Assembly (NCBI GenBank): GCA_949987705.1
Contig: OX465282.1
Coordinates: 94,228,070 to 94,292,069, forward strand
Direction: 5' to 3'
Origin: Thereva unica
Lineage: Eukaryota > Arthropoda > Insecta > Diptera > Therevidae
DNA: 64,000 nt
Shown: in pieces, positions 19,840-33,132 of the stretch
Layout: every line of letters begins with the position of its first letter
Position numbering within the stretch: the first letter of the stretch is position 1
The notes under the pieces: generated by a model
Told to the model about the DNA's origin: nothing
Database searches by the model: none
The model's input: only the letters and a program-made list of their open reading frames with translations
Position numbers and translations under genes: made by a program

Positions 19840-21400
19840 GCCTAGACAGAAGCAAACACCTTGTTTAATCTATTAGGGAAGCGATTAGATCGTTCAAACC
19901 ATAGAAGTCCCCTGGAACAGACGGAATCTATTCCATTCTGGTACAGGAAGGCTGCGAGGAACGTCAACATAACATTCATATCCAAGTTCGGAGTACACCT
20001 GGAATAAATCTTTCAGGCCGATAAATCACTCGCTTTTTTTTCTTGAAGACAATGGAGACAATTGTCGACAGGGCGATAAGGGAAAGTTATCTTCAACGCC
20101 TACCACTAAACTCCTATCAGTCAGACAGGCTGGAATGCGCAGCTCTAAACAAAAGGAGTTACGCTGACGGCCTTCCTCGATATCGAGGGAGCCTTCGAGA
20201 ATACATCGTTTGGTACTATAGCTAGGGCTCTAAGTACACGTAGTCTAAGTAGCACTTTCTGCATCAGGATCTATGCTAAGAACTCGTAAACTAATGGTCT
20301 CTCATGTTGAGGGGTCTGTGGAGGGCTTATAGCAAAAAGTAGCCCACGGAGAGGAATTTTATCTCCACTTCTTGTATATGGACTCCTAGAGCTGCTCAAC
20401 GGCCGAAACTTTTTCTCCCAAGGTTACGCTAACGCCGCACTGCGGCTCAAAGAGTATGGTTACCTGGGCGCTGTAAGGGGGAGGACATTCTATAATAATC
20501 AAAATAATAGAAGACATTCCAGAAGCGGGGATGCTATCGGACTTTGAGCTACCTTCTGTGTACATTCAGGATAGGTTAACCTGGACTTTTCCTAAAGTAT
20601 CACCTAGTATTGTACCCGGATGGCTCTAAAACGCCGGGCGTCGGCATCTGGAGTGAAAGCCCCAGATTCAGTAGGGAGATAAGCCTAGGCACCCTAGCAA
20701 GTATTTTTCAAGCAGAGGTGGCATGCACTCATGAGAACTAAGGGTCTACTATAACAAACGGATCTTCATCTTCTCTGACAGCCAAGCAACAATTAGGGCA
20801 ATTAGATCAAGTTGGACCAAGTCGAAATTAGTTTTTGACTTGGTGAACTGGCAGTTCTCAATCAAATTACCCTTGTCTGGGTCCTGGGTCACCGGGGCTT
20901 CAAAGGCAACGAAAGTGCGGATGCCCTGGATAAACAGGGCTCTGATATTGCATTCATCGGTGCAGAGCCGGCTATTGGGGCACCGTCCAGCTTGTTGCAA
21001 GGGGCCTTGCCGATCGGACTGGTCAACTCTAAGCGGTTCCTTTCTGTGCCGTACCCTAAGACGGCCAAAGAATTGTTAAGGCGCAGTAGGAATAATGTCA
21101 GGACACTTGTTGGCTTGATTACCAGACACTGTGTCCTAAATTACCACTTATGGAGGATAGGAAGGGCGGAGGACCCCACATGCAGGCTTTGTCTGGAAGA
21201 GGATGAGTCTGCTCTCTACGTTCTCTGTGAGTACCACGCAATAGCGAGGAGTAGGGCATCTTTGTTTGGGGAGTCCCTGCTCGAACATTCGAAGGCTAAG
21301 CGACAAGCCACTAGGCAGACTGCTGAGCTTGTTCAAGCAGTGTGGCCTACAAATATGCGGTGTAGGGGTGTAGTACAATAAGCCGCAGTACCTTTGGACC
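19840..21400 (+). pseudogene. R1-like LINE remnant (RT, RNase H, C-terminal zinc region)
   Basis: Ordered but heavily frameshifted motifs are present. KSPGTDGIYSILVQEG is at about 19900 and FLDIEGAFENTS (RT motif with Asp) at about 20180. GILSPLL, then LLNGRNFFSQGYAN, follow at about 20350-20440, with the catalytic YADD reading YANA. An RNase H block LYPDGSKTPGVGIW lies at about 20610. The longest open piece (20992-21381) reads LVGLITRHCVLNYHL and CRLCLEEDESALYVLCEY, the C-terminal C/H-rich domain of R1-type elements. The element is long dead. Confidence 0.75.
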
Positions 21401-24400
21401 TCACTGAAACACTGACTGTATTACTCGGACATATGCCAGATCGAAAAATCAAGCAAGAGCTAATCAGCAAGGTTTTAAGGGGCATTAGCTGCCGTTGGTA
21501 TAACATGCAATCTGGTCCAAACCTATCACAAGAAGCTTTTCTCCCTTAGCCAGGAAATATAGGATTACTCTTCAGTGGGTATCGAGTCACGCAAATATGG
21601 AGGAAAACCTTGGCTAGAGTAGAGGTAGCTTTGTGTTATGAAAAGGGCTAACAACGAAGGGATCAAACACTGTGCATTTAGAACCTTTTTCGCACAGAGC
21701 TTGGAAGAGGTTTAAAATGGGAGATATGATCTGTTACCTGAATGCTAAAGACTGATCTAATGTTTGTACTAACCTACTGCAAAATAGTGCTCTTCAGAGC
21801 CAATTGTGTTCCTGTCTACCGATGCAAATGCCGACTTTACCTGACTACCAGTTACATTAACAGGAATTTATGTTATATTTTCTTTAACGGCGACTTTGTT
21901 ATGAGAACTTACTGATAATTGGTTGGGAGATTATCCGAAAGTAATCAAATTACTTCAATGGTCGCCTTTAATTAAAATAATTATCACAATGAGTACTTGC
22001 TCAAAATTGTTCACATCCTGTTCACCTGCAAATGTAAATATCGTTCACTTGGCGAGTGAATATTTATTTCTCCCCAGTACCTATCATTTAAGGCGATAAT
22101 TATGTAAAATGCCAGCCTATAAAAATTATTAACCGATCGATAGGGCAAAAAGGGAAAGAACTGAAGCATTACTCAGCGCTAGTAATTGAACTGTCAATAC
22201 AATCAGTATATTACATCCGGCCATCCTGTCCATGTTCTTAATAATGAATAGCTTCGTCCTGTTTCGTAGTCGTGCAATATTTAACCCCAATACGGATTGC
22301 TATTAAGAATTTTCGATAAACACACACGCATACGAGTAGCGCACCCCACATGAAGAGCAGTGAATGTGCAAGTGGTTTCTATAATAATCTCGCAAAGAAA
22401 TCAATAAAATTTATTAAGGACCTTATCAGGAATGCATGACGTGATGTGGCGCTATTCAATACCAAACGTCATCACGAAATTCAGCTTCTGTATTATTGTG
22501 CAAATGGGCAAAAATCACAAGTGCAGTAGATCCTGTGGGGCAGTGGGTGCGTTACACCCTCATAACACTTATTATCCTGTTTCCTTCATGTTCGGCACAT
22601 ATTTATTAGCAGCAACAAAAAAAAATATCCAGAATCACGAGTTATTACCTAGTTTGCGCCTCGTGTACTAAGTCTCACGTGCCCGGGGGCTCGATGCACC
22701 ACGGCACGCACAGGCTCCATAAACTCCGCTTGTAACAGGATGTAATTCGCAGGATACAAAGGCCGCCGAGGGAAAAGAATGAAGGAAGGAGCCACTGCAG
22801 CCGGAGCTTGGTTTTTGGCGGGGTGGGTCTGGAGCGCGCTCGTTACAGCCAGAAGGAACCCCTTGCAGCCACCTAGCAGGAGCTGATGGAGGTGTAAAAG
22901 CGCGAGGAGCATAACATAACCGTTATGAAGTCCTTCGAAGCCTCAGAGTAGTCCTGAATTTATTAGAGTGCGTACGCATGTGAGTACGTATTATCTCTAA
23001 TTCTGAGTGGCGTATTTCGTTGCATATTTTATAATATATACATTCAGCTTCTTATCTTTCGAAAGTGGGGATTGCTCCGATGGCAGGGGTTGGCGCTGTA
23101 CGAGTATAGGGGAGCGTGTATGAAGTGCTTCTAGATGGGCTGTGTCGGCCTGACTGTGCATGTTGTAGTTGGTACGTTCATTCTGGCGTAGTACTGTAAA
23201 AAGGAAGCTGCTTATTTCGTTATTCATGGAGAAAGGCAGGAGCGCAAGGATCCGAGGAATAAATAAATGCCAACGAGGAGAAAAACGGATAACAAAATAA
23301 AGAATGAAAGTGTGTAATTTATAAATTGCATTCCATTCTGTCACTTTTCATTTAACGCCTTGATATATGGCACAATATGGCACAAGACAGCTAGCTTTAA
23401 GGGCTTTGACTGTAAGTGACGGTGAAAGGGTTGAGAAGCGTCATCAGAGACCATATCCTTAGCCTGATACATATAGAGAGAGACTAAAGGAGAGAGAGAG
23501 AGAGAATGGAAAGTGGCTGGCTTTAATGTCCGGGGATCTCATGAAAATCGCGAGGAATTTTCCATGTTAAGTGTTTTAAATGTTTGATTCCGTGGCGGGC
23601 TCAGAGGCTTTTTTCATGATTACAGCTGCAACCTTGTTTCGTCTCTTTTCGTCCTTTCTTTGGGATTTTTTTTTTGTATTTTTTGACGGCACATTAAATT
23701 TTAAATGGATACGTGCTAATGTCTTAGCATTCATTGATTTTACGCTGTGTTGTGTCAAAATGTGGATGAATTTAAGACGTACATACATGCTGGGATGAAC
23801 CCTAGCATATGTGGAAAAAGGGGTGGTTGTGAGGAGTTTTTAATGAATTAAATCGGGCGTAATGGATTAGCTTGTTAAAAGATATCCTGTGTGCATTGTT
23901 AAAATTATCCGTTTTTAGGCTATAGCCAGATATAAAATATATACATACATATATATGTATGTAAATTTAGAAGATTTAACTGACTGTTATTAATGTAACG
24001 TTGTTATTGGACTAATCTTATTCTGTTTTAAAGAAAGTTTTTATTTATAAGCTGCTTCGATAAGAGCTGAAACTTCCCTTTAATTTACTTGTTTTCAGCG
24101 TATTGGTAATTATTATTCAATATCTGTTTACAGTTGTAATATATTTAAATTAGAAACGATTTATATACGGACTCAGGAACTTCAATTGTTGAGCCTGAAA
24201 GATCATACATCTTGTGTGTAGTTCGTTAAAAGAAGATATGCTTGTATCGAATTGTCGATATTGATGAAAAATATGGAGTGAATATTGAAGGACTGTAGAA
24301 AGATAATGTAACGATTGATCTATGGGGTATGACAGCGAGGGGAGTGAACTTTTTGTTCCTCAAGAAACGGTAAAATTGCTAGAAAACTGAATTAAATTAA

Positions 24401-24436
24401 GTAAAACATGTTTCTCCCCTAGACCCCCATTCACTT
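21401..24436. other. No recognised gene
   Basis: The first few hundred bases may be 3' UTR of the R1-like remnant. Short frames of 60-115 codons (for example 22997-23344 minus) show no domain. A (GA)n run lies at about 23488-23503. No inverted repeat was noticed. Confidence 0.35.
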
Positions 24437-24600
24437 ACAGGCCGCCGGCAGGCCGTAGCCGTTCAGCCCAGGTCAGCAGGCACGGCCCGATGAAGGCCAC
24501 ACATTAGTCAGGCTGACTGAAGGATGAGGACTTCAAGTCTCCGCCTGGCAGGCCGTGGCGTAGCATAGTAGCCTCTCGATTGTTTAGCCCCCACCGACCA
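24437..24600. repeat. Dispersed repeat, uninterrupted copy
   Basis: Matches 626-734 and 1188-1225 in order, without the roughly 450 bp insert found there. Shared words include GGCCGCCGGCAG, GGCACGGCCCGATGAAGG, GGATGAGGACTTCA and TAGCATAGTAGCC. The class is unknown. Confidence 0.6.
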
Positions 24601-25200
24601 TACAAATACAAATATTCATATTCATGTCATTTTTAAGAGCTTAGTCAGTGCGGGGACTTGCAGTCTTAGCCGCCCCCGCGTAGTACCAGCCGCCCCTTTC
24701 ATCAGGAAATAGCTTACGCTTTCGTATTCCTGTGAAAAGGATGAAGAAATCATCGAAGCTATCTCGTGTTTCACCAATAAAATGTATTATAGTCCAGTCA
24801 AGTTAGGGTTTCACCTCGGAATGAGCGGTAATAAGCTGAAAATTGTTTTGGCATTCTTTTTGATGTGTCGTCTGATATTAGAGGTCAATGGTAACAAAAA
24901 ACAGTTTTTCGCAAATATCTTTTAAATTATCGGCTTTACGTAAACTGTCCTTCATGCTGTTAATCATTTAGTTCGGCACACAGGATTTTAAAAACTTTTG
25001 ATTTTTGTCACGCATGCATGGTCCTCTATTCTGCAAACCCATCCACTATCTCCCGCATGCATGTCAGCCAGCGGCGAATGTCATGAATGCTTGATAGTGG
25101 ATGGGGGTTTTAAATCTGGACGAAACTGGTCAGAAGTTGTGTCACGATCGAGTTTACGGAACTCAAGAACAATGTGGACCAAAGCTTCAATAAGTAGACC

Positions 25201-25315
25201 AAACATCCGTCACGCCCAAAACTTAGCGACACCACACTAACAACATCGGATCGGATTCGGGATTGGTGCAGGGAGTAGTTACGGGAGGCGAAAGTCCGAT
25301 CCCGGTTGTGAAAAC
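25201..25315 (+). pseudogene. RTE-like LINE 3' end fragment
   Basis: The sequence parallels the last 115 bases of the LINE ORF at 6032-6150: a CCAAAACT word, then ACATCGGATCGG, GGATTGGTGCAGGGAG, GGGAGGCG and GATCCCGGTTGT just before the tail. Conceptually it contains R-I-R-D-W-C-R-E and REAKVRSRL, equivalent to NRDRWREQLREA in the longer copy. No poly(A) of note follows. Confidence 0.6.
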
Positions 25316-28300
25316 AGAATGAGCAGCTATTGCAAGCAAACCACACATTCTCTCACTGCTATAGAAAGCATAACTATTGTTAAAATATAATGACAGAAAA
25401 TAATTGTTTTGAGTCACTGAAACAGTCGCCTCAAATGTTTCACACAAACTGACAATTTAATGCATTTCCAGCTGCCACACAACTGCACCAAATATAATTT
25501 ATCCTTGGCACTTCATCACCTCGTGCGTCACAATGTTCGATCTGGAATCGAAGCTGGAATCTACAGGACGCAGGTGTTACCATCATTTGAAAAGCCGCGT
25601 AAACAATGCGCTGGCTTTATTTTTATGTAAATATTTAAATTACATCATCCACTCTCCTCCGGCATCGTGTTCAGTGTACGTACAGCATACAGGAATAGTT
25701 TCTATTTATATCCACCATTCCCCCATCGCTCACTATCGCCGACAACAGTCAGATCGGGGCTGATGTAAACATTTCCAGCATTAATTACATATCTGGAATG
25801 TGCTGTTTACGTGTACGTAATGAAACCAAAAATCTCATACCCAAAACAGTAAGGGTGCCAACTTTGGGGGTGTGTAATGTTTCATTTACATCCATAACTT
25901 TCAGAATTTCATGGGGGGATGGGGCGGCCATAAATTAAAGTAAAATTGTTGAATAATATGCAGAAAATTTCCCAACAACTTGGGAAAGTGTTGTGTATAG
26001 TTGCGTAGTTTTTGGTAAGGTAAATCGTCAATATCATACCCCGACAACAGCTCGCACCCTTGAAACTTTTGCCTTTTCCATACTATATACATATATACAA
26101 ATACAATTACTAAAGGTGGAAGGCTGCCACAAGACGATGTCTAAGAAAGGGAAATGTCTCCATTTATATGCAAATTTTTCACCTTAGATCTCAGCTCAGC
26201 TTTTACCTTCTATTCAGAGGTGCTTAAGTGCGGGAGATTGTAATTGAAATATGCTGTCGGGGCCTTTTGAAATTATTTTAGGGGGCGGTATTTTTGCTCG
26301 CATAAAAGTTGAGCTATATTAATCCACCAGGGGAAATTTCATAATGCGACAGCTGACAGGTATTTATTTATTTATAAAACTTAAACGAACAAAACAGCAC
26401 AAGGTGAAGGAGAAGAAGAAGAAGATATATTTTTTTTATATATTTAACAGGAGCAAGAGTGAACGAAAAAAGAACCAAATACCTGCATTGTGTTCCGCTC
26501 CTTCGCCCCATAGAAAATTTTCTTATGTCCTTCCAATTTAGATAAAAGCTTTCTAACGTCAAAATGTGTGAAAAGTAAAGGAAAAATGCCTTTCCACATC
26601 AATGCGGGCTCAAGATGGTATTAATAAATAACTAAGTTTTACCTATGTGGGATCCGGGAGGATTTTTTTGCGTGCGTTTATTTTTTAGGGAAATGTATTG
26701 ACAGCGCAGAATTTGTTGTTGGGTGGTTTTTATGAAATTTTGCGAAATTTTGGTTAGGACATTTTTTCGAAGGAGGTGAGGCAAGGACGAAGAACTTATG
26801 TCGCAGGTTTATCGATTATGTTGGGGTGTTCTGAAGCAGCAGCGAAAATAGTTAATTATATTAAAAAGCTCGAAATGTTTAGTAACTTTTAGTCCAGGAG
26901 AGATAGAGAAAAAGTATTTAAAAGTTGAAATAAATCTACCCTGCGATTTGTTGACGCTATAATTAAGAGAAAAATCGTAGGAATTCAATGAATGTGTTTT
27001 GGATAAAATTGGTCCAGGGGAACAGGTGGTAAAATCTTGATAAAAGTAGCGAAAACACGTTTTTTCACCTTTTGGGTACGAAAAGGATGTTGTTTTGGAA
27101 AGCAAAAAATACTACATAATAGTGCTTAAAAAGACGAAAATTATGAGTTTTGGACCATTGATATCGGTCAACAGGTTTTTGCAGAAAAATTCAAAAACCA
27201 TTAAAAATTGCCGTTTTTGACATTTAATTATAGGGAGTGTAATTATTGTAGAACCTTGTGTCAGGGCTAAAATTGTGGCCACTGATGATGCCTACCTACA
27301 ATAAAAATTTCATGAAAAAATAATGGTAACTTTTCGAGTAAATCTCAAAAATGTAAAAACACCTGTTTCGCAAAAAAAGGTTGAACAAGGCCAACAGTGG
27401 TCCTAGAAATTTTTTGATTGACATTTTGGCTCGCAAAGCGTTGCTCTACAACCCCATTTTCATGAAATGTATGTAAGGTTTGATTTAACACCTTAAAACC
27501 CCGTTTGAAAGCCACCCTTTTTCCAGTTTTTTGAATTAAAAACTTTACTTTTACTTTAGGTCAAAATGGCTTTATATGTATTTTTGGATATAAAATATTC
27601 GCATTTTTCACATTCACATATTCACTTTTTAATTAAAAGTTTTAATTAAAAGACTTTGAACATTAACTTTATTTGCTTCGGTTTCATGTATTTTGAAAAC
27701 TTTGATCGCGTTTTTCTCGAATCGAGCTTTTTGCATATAGATCATTTGTCCTTTGCACGGCAGAAGTGAGCCACGCCAAAAAGCTTGCGTAGAAATTTAA
27801 CCAAAAGCGAGTCGCATTTATTCAAGACCATGGCGGTATATTAGATCAAGTGTTATGAGACATTTATACACTTCGTGAGTCTTAAAGAAAACTCCATCCA
27901 TTGTGTGAGTGGTACGTTCGAGGATGGATGGTGGTAAAGCAGTCAGGTAATGTAGTATTCGAGGCGAACAGAGATGATGAAAAAACGAGTACTAGGTCAC
28001 CCAATCTTACCAAGAGATTCCGAAATTTAACATACGAAAGGAAACCGTAAGATGCTTGATTTTACACAATTTGAACGCAGTTTAATCAAGAGATGTTTGC
28101 AGTTTTTTCTAAATATAGAAACTAGATAAAAGCAAAAACTAAACGAAGTTCTCTTACAAAAGCCAAGCATTTCTCCAGAATCTTCTGCATCTGGTTGAAA
28201 AGTTTCTTTAATACTTGCTTCACTAACAAACTCACAGCTTAAATTTTCCAAAAGCGGTGTTACAGAGTTAGTTTCCTAATTTTCTTTGAATGTTTATAAT

Positions 28301-28414
28301 TTTATTTTTTCTATTCGAAATTGTATAATAAAGTGTTAGCCATATTATTAATTTGTCCATTTATTTTGAGCTCAATTCTAGGCAAAAAATCGATCCTTAC
28401 AAATGAAAATAAAT
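25316..28414. other. No recognised gene
   Basis: Frames reach at most 98 codons (26809-27105 minus), with no domain. The sequence from 27100 to 27720 is T/A rich with many short A- and T-runs. Nothing supportable was found. Confidence 0.35.
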
Positions 28415-28481
28415 TGGTGACCTATGGTATAAGGTGTAAGCCGTTCTCCCAGAGGTTCTGGGTTCGAACCCCTGGTAGCCA
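28415..28481 (+). repeat. tRNA-like sequence (degenerate; tRNA relic or SINE head)
   Basis: The A-box-like TGGTATAAGGT (28425-28435, 10 of 11 to consensus) and B box GGTTCGAACCC (28461-28471) lie in order. The ends TGGTGAC and GTAGCCA pair at six of seven positions counting one G-U. At 67 nt with a short A-B spacing and an imperfect T-arm stem it is unlikely to be a working tRNA. The stretch CCCAGAGGTTCTGGG resembles CCCAGAGGTCCCGGG in the SINE head, so a relationship to that family is possible. Confidence 0.5.
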
Positions 28482-29227
28482 TTTCTTTAGCCTTTGCACT
28501 TTCATGTTACAATTCCTTCATTCTTGTTTTTACAGGAATTTTCAGAGCCTCTCTCCACTGCTGTAACGCATAAATATACAAACCAAACTTTTGTTTGACT
28601 GTGTAAGTTAGCGTCGCGTTTTTATAGTAGTATCAAAAATTACCCACAAAGATACGACGCTCTCAAAATTTCCCATAAGCTCCCTTGCGAGTGAATATAT
28701 AAATCGACAAGGTGCCAGCGAGACAAAATTCAATTTAAAAACAAAACAAAAATCGAAGAAAGAGAGGGTAAATAAAGAAATGTTATTTCACGAAGTGCGA
28801 AAGAGACGCACTGATTTCTCTTCTCCGCAATTTTTTGTGCCGTCTGGACTTTTATTTTGCTTGTGTGAATTCATGTACCATCTTCGTGTACTTCCTGCTC
28901 TGGATGTGTTTGTGTAGTTTGCCGTTGCTCCGCCCTCTCGCCATTCCGGAGCGCGTATATGAATAGATTAGAATGAATAGATTTTTACTTTCCTTTTTCT
29001 TCGCACAGAAAGGATTACATTGTCGTATCTTTCTGAGTAATTTTTGGTAGTATTCTCCTAACTACCTTTCGACTAGATTTTGACGTTCAATATTTTTTTC
29101 TATGATAGAACCGTCGAAGGTACAAACGAGCTCTCGCTTTTCCATATAAAAAAAGTTTTTGTATATCCACCTACCCGGGTTATACGACAATTTTCAGATA
29201 CTTCTTTCCAGTACGGTTTCGTTGATA
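28482..29227. other. No recognised gene
   Basis: Nothing was found beyond short spurious frames. The sequence is less AT-rich around 28900-28960. Confidence 0.3.
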
Positions 29228-29632
29228 AGGCCGTATCAGAACCTCTGCAGCGCTGCACCGACAAGTGTTTCTATTGGCTGAGGCTGGTAAAATGACAAGC
29301 AAAGCAGCACCAGAGCAGCGTGCTGCATTTTCATCTCAAACTCTAATTTTGCTGCATATATACATGCAGCACTTTTGACACTTCTTACTTGACAAGTGAA
29401 TTTAAAGAAGACGCGCGAAATTTTCAACGAGTGAACAACAGGCGGTAGTTTTTTGTTAAAAGAATTAGATCATGGAGGGATTATTAACATTTTCAAAAAT
29501 TTTATTTCGAGGTTTTACTGTCAAACAAAAATTGCGCTGCACGGGTGAAACAACAGGATCTGATACAGACTGCAGCATGCTGCTCTGGCGCTGCTGCTGC
29601 ACGCTGCACATTTTTAGGTTCTGATACAGCCT
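29228..29632. mobile_element. MITE with CTGCAGC-rich subterminal regions
   Basis: Ends AGGCCGTATCAGAACCT and AGGTTCTGATACAGCCT are 17 bp inverted repeats with one mismatch. Inside both ends are dense GCTGC/GCAGC words, and CACCAGAGCAGC near 29307 is mirrored by GCTGCTCTGGCG near 29580. The flanks share ATA on each side, a possible 3 bp duplication. No transposase is encoded. The superfamily is undecided. Confidence 0.7.
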
Positions 29633-30019
29633 ATAGACGTAATGCAATCAAGGCAGACTTTTCGTCGAATTGTGTAGTGTTCGTTTGCAGACTCAAGTTT
29701 TTTCAAATGACAGCATTTTATAAAAGCGTGATAGTAACCATCCTCCCTAAATTCAATTTGGTTAATAACTGATGTCAAACAATCTTTTTATGATGTACGA
29801 TACCAGTATTTATTTTCTGTTCATATTTTTTAACAATTTGAAACTCATATTTGGCACACTGGGCTGTAATTTAAGGAGTGAACAAGTTGGGTGTAAGCAA
29901 GATACCAGACAACAAGGGTGCCAAATTGCCAGCTCTACGACCATCCGCATCAGTAATACAATGCCGAAATTATTGGAGAATATTTTGTGAAAAGAATTCG
30001 CATTTTTGCTGTGTTATGT

Positions 30020-30231
30020 CACTGTAAATCTCAGCATTGAAAAGTGTTTTATTTCAAAACGCTTAATGTGTTTTATTATGACGTCACCCATTTGATTAAC
30101 ATTGTAGACACTTTTAAAACACTTCCAGGCGTTTAAAAAATGTCTACAATGTTAATCAAATGGGTGACGTCAAAATAAAACGTTTTAAGCGTTTTGAAAT
30201 AAAACACTTTCAAAAGTTGAGATTTGCAGTG
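30020..30231. mobile_element. Long-hairpin MITE
   Basis: Two arms of about 100 bp (30020 to about 30125 and about 30135 to 30231) are imperfect inverted copies, with only a few bases between them. Both contain GTGTTTTATTTCAAAACGC and TGACGTCACCCATTTG or their inverses. The ends CACTGTAAATC and GATTTGCAGTG closely resemble the ends of the element at 33577-34911. No clear target duplication was found. Confidence 0.8.
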
Positions 30232-30505
30232 GTACTTTGAAACTCCAGTCACAAATATTGTATTACTAATTTTCACTAATATAAAATATGTGCAGTGTTC
30301 AGATAATATCTTTGATCTTCTAATGATTTTTACAATCGATAAATAATTTGTAAATTCCCATGAGTACCCTTGAAAATATAACCATTTGAAATAAATTACA
30401 AGGGGCGACCAAGAAAAATGATTTTATTCCAACACGTTCATGAAAATTCAAAAGCCCTTATTTAATACTGAACTTCGATGAGAATGGAGATATGTATATT
30501 TGTAA

Positions 30506-31013
30506 TTTTTTTTTTTTTTTTATGTGGCAGTGCTAAGCTTAGGAGTCACCCTTTGTACTACTAGTCCGTCATGTCATTTGTCACGTCATGGTGCAATGTC
30601 TAGCAGTAAGCTTAGTACGGGGGAGGGATGAGCGGGGGGGTATAGGTTAAGGATTAAAAGGTACGGGGGGGGGGTATTGAAGAAGGTGGTGATGGACCCG
30701 GCGTTTGAACTCTTGGGTGTTGTAGGAGTTCGGAAATACTGACTGCGAGAGGTTATTCCACAGTCGAGTTGTTCTATTAACAAACGAATTCATATCTTGT
30801 TGAGTGCGTGAAAGGGGTAGTTGCAGGTGAAGGGAATGAGACGAGTGGGCTAATCTGGTGTTGCGGGTATAAGATTGCCGTGGAGGCAGGAGAGCGTTTA
30901 ACTCGGAGGAACAGTCACTATGATAGTAGCGATAAAATTTTGTCAGTGCTGCTACATTCCTACGGTGGCTCAAGGGGTCGATGTACTCTTTATGTACCGT
31001 GAGGGCTGGTTTA
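30506..31013 (-). pseudogene. Jockey-like LINE, 5'-truncated 3' end
   Basis: The minus strand encodes IDPLSHRRNVAALTKFYRYY, then HSDCSSEL, TRNTRLAHSS and NRTTRLWNNLSQSVFPNSYN. These are the C-terminal motifs of a Jockey-like RT. The frame is open to a stop near 30650, and the rest is 3' UTR with a poly(A) tail (T-run 30506-30521). It is the same family as the LINE split by the LTR element (53119-54090); both share the IDPLSHRRNVAAL block and the terminal GGTGACTCCTAAGCTT (GATGACTCCTAAGCTT in the other copy). The 5' end is truncated near 31000. Confidence 0.85.
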
Positions 31014-31739
31014 AAAAAAAACACTTTGCTATTAATGAATTAAAGAAGGGCCGCTTTCTTTTTTTGGGTATAAAATAAAAAGTACAGGATGAATCACGTT
31101 ACACTCAACAGGACATAATGGAAGGTCAAAGATCGCGAAAATCTATTTTAGTGCATTTTGCAAAACTAAAGTATGCATATTTCTGAAAAATTGATTTTCG
31201 TGGTCTGTGTAACGAGTAGCCGGCCAGAAGGCTTGATGGACTTTTCTGAAATTACTTGTGACACCAAAATAAAGAGAATCTCCCTGAAAAATCTCCAGTT
31301 GCATTTTTTAGAGGTTCATGTATAATGTGGGTGGGCTATATGTATGTATACTCTTAAAAAAAAACACACCCACATACATGGAAAAATACCATCAAATTGA
31401 TTCTAAACAATTTAGAGGTTATACAAAAAGGAAAAGTAAAAAGTTAATAATTGTTCCTCGCCTTTAAAGAAGATCCTATCGAATGCAATATGCAATATTT
31501 CAGCAGGGTGTGACCTAATCGTCCATGCATTTTTTGTAGGTTGATTGAAGTATGACCTTCAGAATCTTTAAGTCCAAACTTCAGAGAAAAAATTAAACGG
31601 GGGCATATCAGATTAGTTTGGAATTTGGTAAAGTTTTTAGTCCAAATCTGTTGCACAATAAATCTCCGCGCAGGGATTTGAGCTTGCTTTTTCTGCGAAT
31701 ATTGTGCCGCAATCTGCCCTAATATTAATCCTTATTCAC
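31014..31739. other. No recognised gene
   Basis: A loosely self-complementary stretch lies near 31322-31380 (GTGGGTG...CACACCCACATACAT). A 70-codon minus frame (31444-31656) has no recognisable domain. Confidence 0.3.
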
Positions 31740-33132
31740 CAATTCGTCGGCTAAATTCTTGTTTGCTCTATTCGCCATTTTTTGACATTTTAAGTTAAGA
31801 ATACTACTACCGGTTTTTGAAGGTTCTCTTTCTGAATTTCTCTCTATCTTTTGTAGTTTTCAAGATACCACTAGCACACTTTGCTCCATATCCTTGTTTT
31901 TTAAAATCAGTGTGTTCTTATTTGACGTAATAGCCGATTTTTTGTTTATAGAGCACAATTACTATGGAAAAGTGCAGCTTTTTCAACATTGTTCTTGTTT
32001 GCTCTAAATGCTTTGGCAATGACAAAAGAGCACTTTTAAAAAGTAAACTTCACATTTAATAATGTTCCACCTGCTACCAGTTTTTACTTATTTGCTTCAT
32101 ATGCATACAATGTCGTAGTGGTGTTCATTTTCACTATTTCGGTGAAGCCCTAATAAGAACTTGGTATTTGTTTTAATTTACTCCATTGCCAGTATGCTCT
32201 TTATTTTAAGTGATTAGAATGTATGAAATTTTCTTCAGTAGTCAAAGGAACGTTGAAGGATGCAGACGTATTTGTTAGCATGCAATAATATGGATTTAGC
32301 AGAAGTAACCAGGTTATTCACTTTTTCCATCATCTTGTAAGTTTATTTATTGTAACATGAGATAGTTACGATCGCATTAAATATACATTCATTTTATAAT
32401 TAGCAAAAGCATCACGAAGTATACTATGTCCTGCCACTGCCGGTATTAGGAGCATACCTTCATATTTTTTTTAATTCTGGTAAATTAAAACTGCTTTGTT
32501 ATAATTCTTATTATTATTACACTATTATTTTACTTTTAATTTTAGATATAGAGTCCCCAAAACACGTCAGAAAACAACAAAATAAACCAGACAATTAGGT
32601 AAAAAATGTTAATAAAAGATTGCGTGAATAAGGAAAACCTTATGCAAATTAGAAAGGAATTGCTAAATGTGAAAGGACAATGATACCACCTTGTAAATTC
32701 ACATGTTTTATGTTTGCTCGAAATTAATTTCTGACGCCTAGCGGAAACAGATATTTGAATAATTTTGGAATTTATGGAATTTTATTTGAAATTCGTTAAA
32801 CGGATTCCAGTGAAACGACGTCGAAATAAATCTACAGAAAAGAAGTCATATTCTTACCAACAACCGTACATATTTCGTCAACACACATTGGAATTGACCA
32901 GAAGAGAATCTATTACTGTTTCACTAGTTTAATAAATCCATCCTTCGGAGAGCCAGTACCTAGGAAAAAAGGAAAATATGGCAAACCTGGACATTCTATA
33001 ATTCACAATCAGAAGGTGATGGTGTTCACTCCGTCATTGATGGATTTTTCAAAAAGATAGATGTACATAGTCCGTTACAATAGTTAGATTATTGAAATCT
33101 ATCAATACTGCAAAAGTAAAGCTAGTTATTTT

